NCBI GenBank assembly: GCA_045585875.1 | Contig: JAZMZH010000095.1 | Span: 1-20,914, forward strand | Source of the DNA: JAVBQJ01 sp045585875 | GTDB taxonomy: Bacteria > Verrucomicrobiota > Lentisphaeria > Victivallales > Victivallaceae | Direction: 5' to 3' | Length of the DNA: 20,914 nucleotides | In this document: positions 1-9,002 of the stretch, in pieces | How positions within the stretch are numbered: position 1 is the first letter of the stretch | How the letters are laid out: every line of letters begins with the position of its first letter | Notes under the pieces: model-generated | Database searches by the model: none | Seen by the model: only the letters and a program-made list of their open reading frames with translations | What the model was told of the DNA's origin: nothing | Program-made: the position numbers and the translations under genes

Positions 1-979
1 CCGCCACCGACTCCATGACGTCCCGGGCGACCTCACGGGTGGCGGGGTTGCTGAGGCACACCGCGTTGCCGCAGCCGCCGTCCTCCTTGAGCTCGACGAA
101 ATCGAACAGCTCGTTTCCCCCGGCCAGCCGGATGGATTTAAGATCGCCGCACTCCGGTCCGCGCTTGATGAAAAGCCCTTCGGCGTGGCCGAATATCTCG
201 ATCACCGGATAAGGCTCCACACCGTATTTTTTCGCCTCGGAGACCAGTTCACCGATCTGTTCCGCGGTGAGACCGTTCTTCCATTCCAGAAACGGGTACT
301 TTTTCAGCGGGAAGCAGCCGGCTCCGGCCTCGCCCAGCCCGACCATATTGCATTTGTTGTAGGCGTTCATCCGGCGGATGCAGCGCTTCAGCCAGTGAAA
401 GGTGGTTTGGCCGCCCCAGTCCCCGTTGGCGTTCAGTTCATAAAAGTAACTGCGGCGGGAGATCTCCGGCCAATCGACGATCTCCGCGGAGTCCACATAA
501 AGACGGTGATCGTCCGGATTTTTCCGCGTCATCTGCAGAAGGGTCATCGCGCCCCAGACCGCGCCCTGACGATCGTGTCCGGTGACGGTGATTTTTTCCG
601 GCGAGGAAATCAGGGTGTAGCCCTCGGAGCTGCCGTTTCCGGCCTCGGGGGAAACCCGGAACTCCACCGGACCGTTTTCGCCGACGGCGACATTCAGCCC
701 GAAGTATTCCCGGAGCTCTCCGGCGAGAATTTCGGCGGCGAAGCGTCCCTCCTCGTCCCCGGCAGTGACGACCGTGTTTTCCGGCCAGACAAAGGCTTCC
801 GCGCCGGTCATGCGCATCTCCTGCGGTTCCGGGACGATGAGAGTCCGAGCCGGTCCGTCATGAGGATAAAACACCGGCTGATCCGGATAATCGCACCGGG
901 AGGCACAGCCGCACAGCACCAGTGACGCCGCCAGTGAGTGCAGCAGTCCGTCAACAAGATTTCGTGGCCGCAATTTCAT
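1..979 (-). CDS. GH20-like glycosidase lipoprotein, C-terminus beyond window
   Basis: The minus-strand frame is open from an ATG at 979 to the window edge (326 codons, partial). AGGAG lies just upstream of the ATG. The N-terminus is a signal peptide ending LVLCGCAS; LCGC is a plausible lipobox, so the protein is probably a lipoprotein. Residues of about 55-165 resemble the alpha/beta domain that precedes the catalytic barrel in GH20 hexosaminidases (a FAAEILAGELREYFG helix, then GYTLISSPEKITVTGHDRQGAVWGAMTLLQ). The stretch from about residue 175 (VDWPEISRRSYFYELN) looks like the start of the TIM barrel. The catalytic Asp-Glu pair would lie outside the window and cannot be checked. It is the last visible gene of the leftward operon, 81 bp after the 530-residue gene. 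The substrate is unknown; release of a sugar from a glycan outside the cytoplasm is inferred. Confidence 0.72.
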   Translation of the reverse strand, partial: MKLRPRNLVDGLLHSLAASLVLCGCASRCDYPDQPVFYPHDGPARTLIVPEPQEMRMTGAEAFVWPENTVVTAGDEEGRFAAEILAGELREYFGLNVAVGENGPVEFRVSPEAGNGSSEGYTLISSPEKITVTGHDRQGAVWGAMTLLQMTRKNPDDHRLYVDSAEIVDWPEISRRSYFYELNANGDWGGQTTFHWLKRCIRRMNAYNKCNMVGLGEAGAGCFPLKKYPFLEWKNGLTAEQIGELVSEAKKYGVEPYPVIEIFGHAEGLFIKRGPECGDLKSIRLAGGNELFDFVELKEDGGCGNAVCLSNPATREVARDVMESVA

Positions 980-1060
980 TTTCTCCTTACAGTCTGTTGA
1001 TGATTCGCTTCTTCCGTTTCGGCTGCGATCTCCGGGTTCCGGCCGCCGCCTTTTGAATAT

Positions 1061-2653
1061 TCATTTCGTCGAGTCCCCGAGGGCCAGAAGGAATTTTGCC
1101 GTCGCCACGGTGCAGTTGAGCCAGTCGGGCAGATCGGTGGTGAAAAACCATGTGGGTATCGAACCGTCGGGGCGCTGATTGCGGAGGATCGAATCCGCCA
1201 TCGCCCGGGCCTTTTCCAGATAAAGCCGGTCGCCGGTGGCCTGATATGCCAGACGCCAGATGTCGATGAGTTCGCCCATGGAGCCGTTGACCGGCCAGAA
1301 GCAGAAGTATTGTTCCACGACCATCGGCGTGACCACGTCGGCGCAGCTGCGCCACTCCGGATATGTTTTCACGTCGCAGCCGGGCGCGGGCTCGTCCCAC
1401 ACCACGAACTGATCCTCGACCCAGTCGACGATCCTGAGCGCATTTTTCACGTCGCCTGTCTTGAACATGTCGGTGGCGAGGCAGAGCGCGTGATTGTGGG
1501 CGAGGTTCTGATACATCGCCCGGGGGGTGCCGTCCTCGAACTGGGCGTCCCAGTCCCAGAGCTTCAGATTGTGGTCCAGCAGCCGCCGGTAGGCGCGGTC
1601 GCTCATCTCCCTGTAGGAGCCGTCGCCGGCGAGTTCGCCGAGTTCGGTGAAGAAACGCACCATGTCGCGATTTATCAGCACCACGTTGTCAACCGCCGGC
1701 CGCCCGTCTTTTTCGTACAGTTTCAGGTGCCAGCTGCCGCCGGGGAGTTCCAGTTTTTTCATGGTTTTACCGATGCGCTCCGCCGCCTCGAGGTACTTTA
1801 CGGCTCCGCTCCGGCGATAGACGCTCAGATAGGCGTTTCCCACATCCGTCGGATAGATCATCATGATCTGACCGATGTTCGGCGCGGCAAGCTGATAGGT
1901 TGCGTATTTCCAGTAGGTCGGCGGCAGAAATTCCAGCGGAGTACCGGCGGGGCAGGAGTTGTCGATCAGCCAGTCCGCCATTTTCATGGAGATGGCCAGA
2001 GCCCTTTCGGTGATCTCCGGATCGTCGGCCCATTCCGAATAGAGCAGCAGTCCGTCGATCAGGGCGCTGAGGGTTTTCGAGGGATAGCAGTACTTGCGGT
2101 AAATCTTATCATCCACCGTGCCGTCCTTAAGCCACGCCCGGACATGGGGCAGATTGCAGATGTTTTCCAGACTGCGGATCGCCGCCGCGCGGTAGTCATG
2201 GGAAACCGACGGATAGGGACCGTGAAACCGGGCGCTCCGGTAAAATTCGCGCGTAAACACTTCCTTTATGACCCCGCCCGCGGCGTCGAGGGCCCTTACC
2301 GAGAGGGCGACGTTGCCGACCGGGACCCTGTCCCAGACTTCGGTGAGCGGGGTTTTGGGCGAATCGGACTTGAATTCCGCCAGCAGTTCGCCACGGGAAT
2401 TCCGCAGGGTGAACAGATACCCCGCGGCGCCGTCCGCTTCGGCGACGTCAAAGGCGGGCGGCATCATGAATTGCCGCGCATTCTTGTTCCAGTAAGGTAT
2501 GCCGTCGCGCTGAGGGAGCGCCACCGGGATCATGCTGTGTTCAAAAGCCCGGCGGTTGAGCTCATCCCAGTCGGGTTCCGTCGCAGGAGAAATCGCACAG
2601 GCCTCCGGAACGGCGGAGGAACTGCATTTTTGAGACGTTGAGTTCTTTTTCAT
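1061..2653 (-). CDS. alpha/alpha-toroid (six-hairpin) glycosidase-like protein
   Basis: This 530-residue protein has no obvious signal peptide, so it is probably cytoplasmic. Residues of about 40-145 look like a small beta-rich domain. From about residue 150 to the end, amphipathic helices alternate with Trp- and Tyr-rich loops (SALIDGLLLYSEWADDP, DVGNAYLSVYRRSG, LAHNHALCLATDMF, IWRLAYQATGDRLYLEKA). That pattern is typical of (alpha/alpha)6 barrel enzymes such as GH88, GH105, GH127 and some epimerases or lyases. I cannot assign a family, and no catalytic residue is certain. A weak AGGG ribosome site lies about 10 nt before the ATG, and the gene starts 20 bp after the transporter stop, so co-transcription is very likely. 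The likely role is processing an internalised oligosaccharide or uronate-containing sugar; this is inference. Confidence 0.6.
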   Translation of the reverse strand: MKKNSTSQKCSSSAVPEACAISPATEPDWDELNRRAFEHSMIPVALPQRDGIPYWNKNARQFMMPPAFDVAEADGAAGYLFTLRNSRGELLAEFKSDSPKTPLTEVWDRVPVGNVALSVRALDAAGGVIKEVFTREFYRSARFHGPYPSVSHDYRAAAIRSLENICNLPHVRAWLKDGTVDDKIYRKYCYPSKTLSALIDGLLLYSEWADDPEITERALAISMKMADWLIDNSCPAGTPLEFLPPTYWKYATYQLAAPNIGQIMMIYPTDVGNAYLSVYRRSGAVKYLEAAERIGKTMKKLELPGGSWHLKLYEKDGRPAVDNVVLINRDMVRFFTELGELAGDGSYREMSDRAYRRLLDHNLKLWDWDAQFEDGTPRAMYQNLAHNHALCLATDMFKTGDVKNALRIVDWVEDQFVVWDEPAPGCDVKTYPEWRSCADVVTPMVVEQYFCFWPVNGSMGELIDIWRLAYQATGDRLYLEKARAMADSILRNQRPDGSIPTWFFTTDLPDWLNCTVATAKFLLALGDSTK

Positions 2654-2673
2654 TTTATGTGATCCCTTTGATT

Positions 2674-3567
2674 TTAAAGTGCGATGACTCCGCAGCCCGC
2701 GAGGAGCGCGATCAGACCGGTCAGGCTCAGGCGTCCGGGACGTTCATGCCGGAAAATGATGCTGTAGGCGGCGAAGGAGGCGATGCTCGTCCCTCCGGTG
2801 ATCGGGAGGCCGATGCTGCCCATCCGGTGAGCCGCCAGCAGATCGAGGCCGCCGAGCAGAAACACCGAATTCAGGATGAAAAGGAGCACCAGGAGCACGG
2901 CATATTTCCAGACGGTGCGGGAGAAAAGAACATTCTTCGGATGAATTCCGGGAAAGGAACAGCTCCAGAAGATCAGTCCGCTCCCGACGCAGGAGAAAAG
3001 CGTCCGGTGGAGGATGCCGCAGGCCGACGCCTCGGGCACAAAGGAGGGCAGCGCGCAGGTGATCTGGGAGAGCACCGCCATCAGAAACGCGGCCAGCGTC
3101 CACCATTTCCAGCTCGGGGAATACTTCCCTCCGCCGTTGTCGCGGCTGACGCTGATGCACATTACCCCGGCCAGAATCAGCGAAATCCCGCTCACCCGTT
3201 CCCACGACGCCTTTTCTCCGAAGGCGATGATCCCCATGAGAAAGGACCCCGCCAGCCCGGCCTGGACGCATCCCCAGATCAGGCCGCCGGGGCCGCGGGT
3301 CATCGCCCGGGCGGTCATGGAGTACGAGAGATAGCTGCATATCCCCGACAGCGACGCCAGCAGGGCCACCGCGATCATGGCCCGGGCGGAAACCCCGGTC
3401 CGCGGCCGGCAAAATGCCGCGAGAATGCAGCCGGTCATGAGGAGCAGATAGCTCAATCCCTGCACGAGATCGAAGCTGTATCCGCGCACGGAAACGGTGC
3501 TGACGACGCACCCGATCGCCATCGCGATGAATCCGGCCAGGATGATGAAAAGCAGTCCCGTGACCAT
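2674..3567 (-). CDS. DMT/EamA-like membrane transporter
   Basis: This 297-residue protein is made almost entirely of hydrophobic segments, about ten of them, starting MVTGLLFIILAGFIAMAIG and ending LTGLIALLAGCGVIAL. The size and two-halves pattern fit the drug/metabolite transporter superfamily. The frame stays open upstream to 4011, but that part is polar, Arg/Ser-rich and antiparallel-free nonsense lying inside the neighbouring gene. The start at 3567 is chosen because it is only 4 bp after the stop of the 658-residue gene and opens directly into the first membrane helix. DMT proteins move small metabolites; some, such as RhaT, import sugars. Sitting among glycosidase-like genes, it is a candidate sugar or sugar-acid carrier, but direction and substrate cannot be read from sequence. 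Confidence 0.72.
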   Translation of the reverse strand: MVTGLLFIILAGFIAMAIGCVVSTVSVRGYSFDLVQGLSYLLLMTGCILAAFCRPRTGVSARAMIAVALLASLSGICSYLSYSMTARAMTRGPGGLIWGCVQAGLAGSFLMGIIAFGEKASWERVSGISLILAGVMCISVSRDNGGGKYSPSWKWWTLAAFLMAVLSQITCALPSFVPEASACGILHRTLFSCVGSGLIFWSCSFPGIHPKNVLFSRTVWKYAVLLVLLFILNSVFLLGGLDLLAAHRMGSIGLPITGGTSIASFAAYSIIFRHERPGRLSLTGLIALLAGCGVIAL

Positions 3568-3571
3568 ATTG

Positions 3572-5548
3572 TCAGGCTTCCTGCTGATCGGCGAACTCCA
3601 CGTCCACGACGGCCATTCCGAAATGCGGCACCCGGAGGTAGATGAGGCTGCCCGGCTGTCCGTCCGGGCGGGATTCGATCCAGAAAGGACGCCCCCGGAA
3701 TTCGTTGACCGGCACGATGCTTTTGATGACCCGGTCGGTGACCAGCTCGCCGTAGATATACTGCCAGTGGACATTGCCGACCAGCACCCTCCATCTGTTT
3801 CCGCCGAGCCGGTATGCCCGGAAGCGGTAGTAAGGAGCGTCGCTGTTGCGGTCGGCGCGGCAGACCTTAAAGAAATCTTCGGGCATCCCGGAAGATATGC
3901 GCTCGTACTCCGCCTCCGGCAGATCGTGATCCGGATGTTCCTCGAAAAAGGTGAGAGGTTCGCTCTCCGCGGTCCAGGCTTCGGCGGGCCCGTCGTCTCC
4001 GGGAGGCGCAAGGATGCCTCCGGTCAAAACCCGCGTCGCGTCGTGCTTCCGCAGTTTTTCCCGCGCCGCTTCCGGCCACAGCCCCGGGTGCAGAGCCAGC
4101 ACCGGATTGTCGGTGACGGCGTCGAGGTCGTCAATATCGACGACGCTGGAAATATTCACGCCCCGGGCCATGAGCCGGTAGAGGATCGGCGCGGTCAGCG
4201 CGATGCGTTTTTTCATGAAAGCCTCAAGCTCCGCCTCGATGAATTTGCCGCTCCAGACCAGCACGGCGCCGTCGCAACCCACCGGTTCGTCAGAGAGGGT
4301 GTATGCCCAGCTCTTCGCCAGCCGGCGCCATTCATCGGGAGTTTCGCTGTCGGCAAGGCAGACCTCCCGTCCGACGAAGCAGCGGCGCCAGACGCCCTCC
4401 TCCCATATCCCGAGGTGGGAATAGTTGAACATCTCCCGCTCGAGAAATCCCGGCAGATGCCGCAGGCACGAATACCCCTCGGTCATGTCCTGAACGCCGT
4501 TCATGTAGAGCATCGGGGTTTTTTTAAAGCAGACGCGGGTCAGCAGCGCCGTGGCCATTACCACGTTGTCGAATGGCACCCCGTAATGCGCCCGGAAGAT
4601 ATGATCGCCGGTGGCCCCGGCACAGCCGACGCACTCGATCACCACGGCGTCGAACCCCAGCTCATCCAGCCTGCGGTAGTCGACGCCGTACCGGTAGATC
4701 GTATCCACGGGATCCCGGGCGCAATCGGTGTGGCAGGTGACGATCTTATCGGCGCGGTGCAGGGTTTCCACGATCTTTTTAAGGTAGGCGGTGTTGCGCC
4801 GGACGTAAAAATCGATCCACTCTCTCCGGAGATTCGTCCAGATGTACTCGGCGCGGGCCTCCGCGTCCGTCATGCCAACCGGGAGCTTCAGGCCGCTCTG
4901 CCCGATCATGTCGTCGGAAAAATCCGCCTGCCAGAGCTGATACCACGGGCGGTTGTAGCCGTCGCAGAGGTGCCAGCCGTCAAAACCGTAGTCGGAAATG
5001 ACCGCCATGACTTTTTCAAGCAGAAAATCTTCGTAATAGGAGCCGTCCGCCAGGCGCTTCAGAGGGTTGATCGCCGCCGGGTCGCGGCGCAGTTCCCCGA
5101 CCAAAAGATTCTGCACCTCCGGGTGGGAATCCACCCACTCCCGGTGAAAACGGCTGCGCAGGGTGGATGGGAAGATGCTGAAGAGCACTTTGATGCCCTG
5201 CTTGTGAAGCTCCTCTACGAGACTGCGGAGCTTGAACTTGCTCCACACCATGCCCGGCACCTTCGGCCCCTCGAAATAGATGTCGAGGTAGGTCCCGATG
5301 TCCGGCGGGAAATCCCGGTCCGCGGCCATCCCGTCGTGGAGGTGCACGAAATCGCATCCCCATAAAAAGAGCGAAATCGCCTCCGGAGTGAAGCCCAGTC
5401 CCTCGCAGTATCTGCCGACGCCGCGGTCCGGAGCCTCGGGGTCAAAGGCCACCAGTTCGGTCCACAGGATCGTCAGATTGTTCCCCGCGCCGCCCAGGCG
5501 GCCCGCCTGACGTTGGGTTTCGCACGGATTAGCCGGATCTACAGACAT
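3572..5548 (-). CDS. TIM-barrel glycosidase-like protein, family not recognised
   Basis: This 658-residue protein has no signal peptide. GAGG lies about 10 nt before the ATG. Several segments read like TIM-barrel strands with acidic residues at their ends: GCDFVHLHDGMAAD (about 64-77), LHKQGIKVLFSIFPSTL (114-130), SDYGFDGWHLCDGYN (185-199, with D190 and D196) and ELGFDAVVIECVG. This is the layout of clan GH-A/GH-D-like or alpha-amylase-like glycosidases. The C-terminal 150 residues look like a beta-domain. I do not recognise a family and cannot name the catalytic pair with certainty. It is the first gene of the leftward operon, followed 4 bp later by the transporter. No convincing promoter lies in the 55 bp between its start and the upstream terminator, so read-through from the 1012-residue gene may express it. 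Confidence 0.6.
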   Translation of the reverse strand: MSVDPANPCETQRQAGRLGGAGNNLTILWTELVAFDPEAPDRGVGRYCEGLGFTPEAISLFLWGCDFVHLHDGMAADRDFPPDIGTYLDIYFEGPKVPGMVWSKFKLRSLVEELHKQGIKVLFSIFPSTLRSRFHREWVDSHPEVQNLLVGELRRDPAAINPLKRLADGSYYEDFLLEKVMAVISDYGFDGWHLCDGYNRPWYQLWQADFSDDMIGQSGLKLPVGMTDAEARAEYIWTNLRREWIDFYVRRNTAYLKKIVETLHRADKIVTCHTDCARDPVDTIYRYGVDYRRLDELGFDAVVIECVGCAGATGDHIFRAHYGVPFDNVVMATALLTRVCFKKTPMLYMNGVQDMTEGYSCLRHLPGFLEREMFNYSHLGIWEEGVWRRCFVGREVCLADSETPDEWRRLAKSWAYTLSDEPVGCDGAVLVWSGKFIEAELEAFMKKRIALTAPILYRLMARGVNISSVVDIDDLDAVTDNPVLALHPGLWPEAAREKLRKHDATRVLTGGILAPPGDDGPAEAWTAESEPLTFFEEHPDHDLPEAEYERISSGMPEDFFKVCRADRNSDAPYYRFRAYRLGGNRWRVLVGNVHWQYIYGELVTDRVIKSIVPVNEFRGRPFWIESRPDGQPGSLIYLRVPHFGMAVVDVEFADQQEA

Positions 5549-5601
5549 GATTCACGCCTCACGAATTATTTTTCAAATGGTTTCTCGGACATTATCAACA
5601 A

Positions 5602-5647
5602 AGACGCTTCCGGACGGGAGGAGATATTCCCCTCCCCGGAAGCGTCT
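5602..5647 (-). terminator. Rho-independent terminator after the 1012-residue gene
   Basis: A perfect 12-bp inverted repeat (AGACGCTTCCGG at 5602-5613, CCGGAAGCGTCT at 5636-5647) is extended by an inner GGAGG/CCTCC pairing across a small bulge. Read on the minus strand it starts 15 nt after the stop at 5663 and is followed by TTTGTTGATAAT, a short imperfect U-tract. Because the next gene starts only 55 bp further on without a clear promoter, the hairpin may act as a partial terminator inside one operon. Confidence 0.75.
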
Positions 5648-5662
5648 GAATATCCCTGCCGG

Positions 5663-8600
5663 TCAATCTTCCCAGTTCTGGAGGATCAGCAGGTTTCCGG
5701 GCGCCAGGGTCCCCTCGAGACAGAGGGCGTCGGCGTCACCGGTGAGCCGGAAGTCCGCCGGGGAAACCGTGCCCTGACGGTCGACGTTGCGGATCGTCAC
5801 GGAGCCGTTTTCCAGCCCCTTGCCGCCGTCCGGAAACACCGTGCGGTCCAGCAGGAGGGAAAGCGACTGTGCCTCGGCGGTGCCGTTGTAGATCGCGCCC
5901 GCCGTCCGGTCGTCGCGGGCCCAGAATGTGCCGTAGACGCCGTCGGGAGCGTTGTAGATGAGCTTCCTGTCGGAGAGGTGGCGCATGGCCGCAAGCTGAC
6001 CGGAAAAGGCGTTCAGCTCCTTGAAGGCCGGCACCTGGGCGTCGGAACAGATCGCCCCCAGCCCCAGCACCTTCAGATTGATGTCGTACCACTCCTGACG
6101 CACCGCCTCGATGGAAAAGGCGTCGTAGGCCTTGTTGACGCCGTCCACGGAGATCCTGATGCCGTCGTCGGTATTTTCCACTCTGCCCACGCCCGGCTCC
6201 CGGTGATGCCACTTGCGGGAGGTCACGAAATCATCGGCCCGGGTGTTCTGATCGAAGATGACCATGGGCGGAACGCCGGGATCATCGCTCACCAGCACGG
6301 CCTCCGCCACCTCCAGCCAGCCGCCGTTGTCATCGCCGGTGCGCACCGAGACGCTCGGGGTTTTAAATTCGGCCAGGTTGTAGGGGATCATCAGCTCCTG
6401 CCAGGTGCCGTCCGGCTTCAGGCCGTTTTTAATGAGATCGCCGCTGGGACCGGCGACGGCCTCGATCAGCTGCCCGGCCCGGGCTTTCACCCTCAGATGG
6501 TTGTATTTGCCGGTATCCCGTCTGGGGATCAGCTGGATCAGGTAGTCGTCGATCAGCTGCAGGCTGAAGACCGTCTTGCCGAAGCCCTTGGCCAGCCAGT
6601 AATCCAGCTCGGATTTCTTGCCCACGCGCCACGCGCCCTCGATGAGGATGCAGTCGCCGAAGAGCGCCGACGGACTGCAGAAGCTCTCATTGGTGGCGAC
6701 GCGCATTTCGGGATACTTCTCCTTCAGCCAGTTGTAGATGGTAGCCTGGATCCACAGGGTGCCGTTGCCCAGCCCGACCTCGGGTGCGCCGACGCTGTAG
6801 CTGGAGCTGAATCCCATATCCCAGGCCAGCCCCTTCGGCCGGTAGAAGTCGATGCACTTTTTCACCATCTCCACGTACCACTCGCGGCAATCCTGCTGTC
6901 CGAAGTCGGCGCAGGTCCAGTAGACCTTTTCCGCGCCGCCCAGCAGCTCGGGACGGGGCACCGGGAAGTCGATGAAGGCCTGACGGCGGCCCTCCTCGTC
7001 ACGTCCCAGCCACTTCTTGTAGGGAGCGTGGTCGTCATAGGTCCCGTTTTCGGCGAGGAACTGGCGGAAATAGAGGTAGACGTTAAGCCCCATGTCCTGC
7101 ATGTAGGCGATCTCCTCCCTGATCCCCTCCGCGGAGAGGTGGCGGCAGTCGTAGGTGTACCAGTCGCCCTCGGTCAGACTCTCCTCGGTCCAGTTGGACC
7201 ACCAGGAGTACCAGACGTTTTCGGCATGGCGGTCCAGCATGTCACGCCGCCAGCCGTCGCAGCCCGGAGGCACCGCGCCGGGGTGATACCAGGCGAAGGC
7301 GCCCGGGGTGAAGTAGCGGGGTTCGCGGTCGCGGTTGGCGATCAGCTCCGTCATCAGCGGGTTGGAGCTGCAGATATTGTCCACGCAGTATTTCATCACC
7401 TGGGTCAGCTCGTTGGTCGCCTTGGGAAACACCGCGTAAAAGGAGCTGATGGTGCGGACAGTACCGGCATGGAGGGAATCCTCGCCGCACTGCATGGCGG
7501 GGAGACGCCAGTTGATGTCGTTGGGGGTCAGGACGTTGGCGTTTCCGATATCAAGACTGCCCCAGGCCATGAAGCGGTCGGGTGCGGTCAGAAACGCGAA
7601 AGGCATCATGACGGTGACCGTCTTTATGGTATGGTCGCCGGGGTGGTAGTAAAACGCGGCACGGATCCCCCGGTCCGCGGGGATGGCGCTGATCGGAAAA
7701 GTGGTGTAGATGGCGCTTTCCCACTCGTCGGCCCGGAAGACGTTTCGGAGGCCGAATTTAAAAGCGTTGGGATCGGATTCCTTGAAGATGTATTCCGCCT
7801 TTACGTCGAGGCGGTCGTCGTTAAATGTGTAGGTGAGCACCACGTCCGCCAGCGCCGCGACGGCGGGATCGTCGCTGGTCAGCAGAAAGACAAGGGTTTT
7901 TTCATCGGGACTGTCGAAATCCGTCACGATGTTGAAATCGCCGTCGACGCCGGCGGCTTCGCTCTCCAGATAGAGCTGCATGGAGTTCCATCCCGCGGGC
8001 TGGATCACCATCGGTTCGGGCTGCAGGCTGACCAGTTCGGTCAGCAGTCCGGTCTCACGGGAGATCCATGCTTCGAAATTCTCGTTGGCGACGTAGAAAA
8101 ATAATTCATTGTTCTCCCGGGGGAGATTTATGTTCAGCATGGCCTTGGCGGTGTCGCCGTTGTCGGGGGCCTTGCCCATCTTCCAGACTTTCACATCGTC
8201 CAGTTCGCCGGCTCCGTAAAACTGCAAAGTGATGTAGTGGACGTCTTCCCGGGAATTGAGGAAATGCCCGTTGATCTTCTGCCATGAATACTGGTCGCCC
8301 CGGGCCAGCGGTCCGAAACCGTCCCGCAGCCACTGGCGGTCGGCGCCGAAATAGGCGACCTCGGCATTTATGGTCCGGAGATTGTCCACTTTGGTATATG
8401 CCGAAAAGAAAAACTCCTCCCCCGGCTCCAGCGGGATCAGCCCCGTCTTCACCATGCCGCCGTCCAGTCGGCAGGCCTGACTTCCCGAACTGCACACATT
8501 GGTGGGTTTGAAGGGAGATCCGTCTCCCTGCACCCAGCCGTCGCGCCCTTCGAAATCAGGATTGGCGATCGTGATGTCCACGGTCGGACGCCTGTACTCG

Positions 8601-8701
8601 CTGCGCGCGAAGGTTGGCAGCTCCGCGGCGCATGCGGTCATGGGAGCCAGAGTGAGTGACGCGAGGCCGAGAGGCAGAAGCGACGGAAGATGTCTTTTCA
8701 T
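5663..8701 (-). CDS. large secreted TIM-barrel glycosidase-like protein with N-terminal CBM-like domain
   Basis: The protein has 1012 residues, with AAGGAAG about 8 nt before the ATG. Residues 1-26 are a signal peptide (LLPLGLASLTLAPMTACAAE). Residues of about 40-175 form a jelly-roll CBM4/9-like module (ITIANPDFEGRDGW, ending LDDVKVWKM). Residues of about 190-420 are beta-rich, and 430-720 look like a catalytic barrel with EEIAYMQDMGLNVYLYFRQF, KVYWTCADFGQQDCREWYV and PKGLAWDMGFSSSYS (D628 in a WDMG motif is a candidate catalytic acid, by analogy with clan GH-D). A beta-domain closes the protein. No GH family is recognised. Its promoter carries the paired TATGGTTTTATT boxes, which ties it to the regulator at 13922. 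A second, incomplete copy of residues of about 580-960 lies at 15141-16278. Confidence 0.72.
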   Translation of the reverse strand: MKRHLPSLLPLGLASLTLAPMTACAAELPTFARSEYRRPTVDITIANPDFEGRDGWVQGDGSPFKPTNVCSSGSQACRLDGGMVKTGLIPLEPGEEFFFSAYTKVDNLRTINAEVAYFGADRQWLRDGFGPLARGDQYSWQKINGHFLNSREDVHYITLQFYGAGELDDVKVWKMGKAPDNGDTAKAMLNINLPRENNELFFYVANENFEAWISRETGLLTELVSLQPEPMVIQPAGWNSMQLYLESEAAGVDGDFNIVTDFDSPDEKTLVFLLTSDDPAVAALADVVLTYTFNDDRLDVKAEYIFKESDPNAFKFGLRNVFRADEWESAIYTTFPISAIPADRGIRAAFYYHPGDHTIKTVTVMMPFAFLTAPDRFMAWGSLDIGNANVLTPNDINWRLPAMQCGEDSLHAGTVRTISSFYAVFPKATNELTQVMKYCVDNICSSNPLMTELIANRDREPRYFTPGAFAWYHPGAVPPGCDGWRRDMLDRHAENVWYSWWSNWTEESLTEGDWYTYDCRHLSAEGIREEIAYMQDMGLNVYLYFRQFLAENGTYDDHAPYKKWLGRDEEGRRQAFIDFPVPRPELLGGAEKVYWTCADFGQQDCREWYVEMVKKCIDFYRPKGLAWDMGFSSSYSVGAPEVGLGNGTLWIQATIYNWLKEKYPEMRVATNESFCSPSALFGDCILIEGAWRVGKKSELDYWLAKGFGKTVFSLQLIDDYLIQLIPRRDTGKYNHLRVKARAGQLIEAVAGPSGDLIKNGLKPDGTWQELMIPYNLAEFKTPSVSVRTGDDNGGWLEVAEAVLVSDDPGVPPMVIFDQNTRADDFVTSRKWHHREPGVGRVENTDDGIRISVDGVNKAYDAFSIEAVRQEWYDINLKVLGLGAICSDAQVPAFKELNAFSGQLAAMRHLSDRKLIYNAPDGVYGTFWARDDRTAGAIYNGTAEAQSLSLLLDRTVFPDGGKGLENGSVTIRNVDRQGTVSPADFRLTGDADALCLEGTLAPGNLLILQNWED

Positions 8702-8762
8702 TTTTCACTTCCTTAAGGTTGGTTGTTCATAAGGTTCGGATCTTATTCCCGCCTTTGAGAAT

Positions 8763-8791
8763 ATGATACCGGGAAAAAACGGAAAAGTCAA
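8763..8791 (-). promoter_or_regulatory. sigma70-type promoter of the 1012-residue gene
   Basis: On the minus strand TTGACT (8786-8791) and TATCAT (8763-8768) are separated by exactly 17 bp. The predicted start is near 8756, about 55 nt before the ATG. The arrangement is the same as at two other promoters in the window. Confidence 0.75.
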
Positions 8792-8820
8792 GGGGTGTGT
8801 TTAAGTTTTTTTCAACAAAA

Positions 8821-8866
8821 TATGGTTTTATTATGATTGTCCGAGCTTTTTAAGTATGGTCTTATT
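8821..8866 (-). promoter_or_regulatory. paired TATGGTTTTATT boxes upstream of the 1012-residue gene
   Basis: TATGGTTTTATT at 8821-8832 and TATGGTCTTATT at 8855-8866 are 34 bp apart (start to start). The near box begins 30 bp beyond the -35 and is preceded by CAACAAAA, as in the other copies. The spacing and repetition point to a regulator site placed for activation, or for looping repression. The written sequence is on the plus strand; the controlled gene reads leftward. Confidence 0.75.
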
Positions 8867-8889
8867 TCAAAACCCGGCCCGGGAGTGCG

Positions 8890-8939
8890 CTCACAGCCGC
8901 CCGAGAGTGCGCGGCGACGATGCGGGCCGGATAGGCCGG
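8890..8939. repeat. 50-bp intergenic repeat, copy 1
   Basis: It begins CTCACAGCCG and ends GGATAGGCCGG. A second copy lies at 10513-10562 with the same ends and an inner AGAG(T/C)GCGCGGC(G/A)ACGATG. By eye about 40 of 50 positions agree, with one compensating gap. Both copies lie near box-bearing promoters. The function is unknown. Confidence 0.6.
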
Positions 8940-9002
8940 CGGAAACCGTCGCCGACACGGTAATCGGCTGAGAATACTGTGAAGCCCGGGTATCCTGCGG
9001 AA

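Noticed and set aside
1310..2641. 443-residue open frame on the plus strand
   Set aside because: It is antisense to the alpha/alpha-toroid gene and lacks any family signature.
3568..4011. N-terminal extension of the transporter
   Set aside because: The extension lies inside the 658-residue gene, is polar and Arg/Ser-rich, and the tight 4-bp spacing supports the start at 3567.
3497..5365. 622-residue open frame on the plus strand
   Set aside because: It is antisense to the 658-residue gene, has no recognisable domain or ribosome site, and has shadow-like composition.
5513..8104. 863-residue open frame on the plus strand, antisense to the large glycosidase-like gene
   Set aside because: The translation is a Val/Gly/His/Asp-rich shadow with no domain, and it mirrors the GC-rich codon bias of the opposite gene, which has a signal peptide, ribosome site, promoter and terminator.
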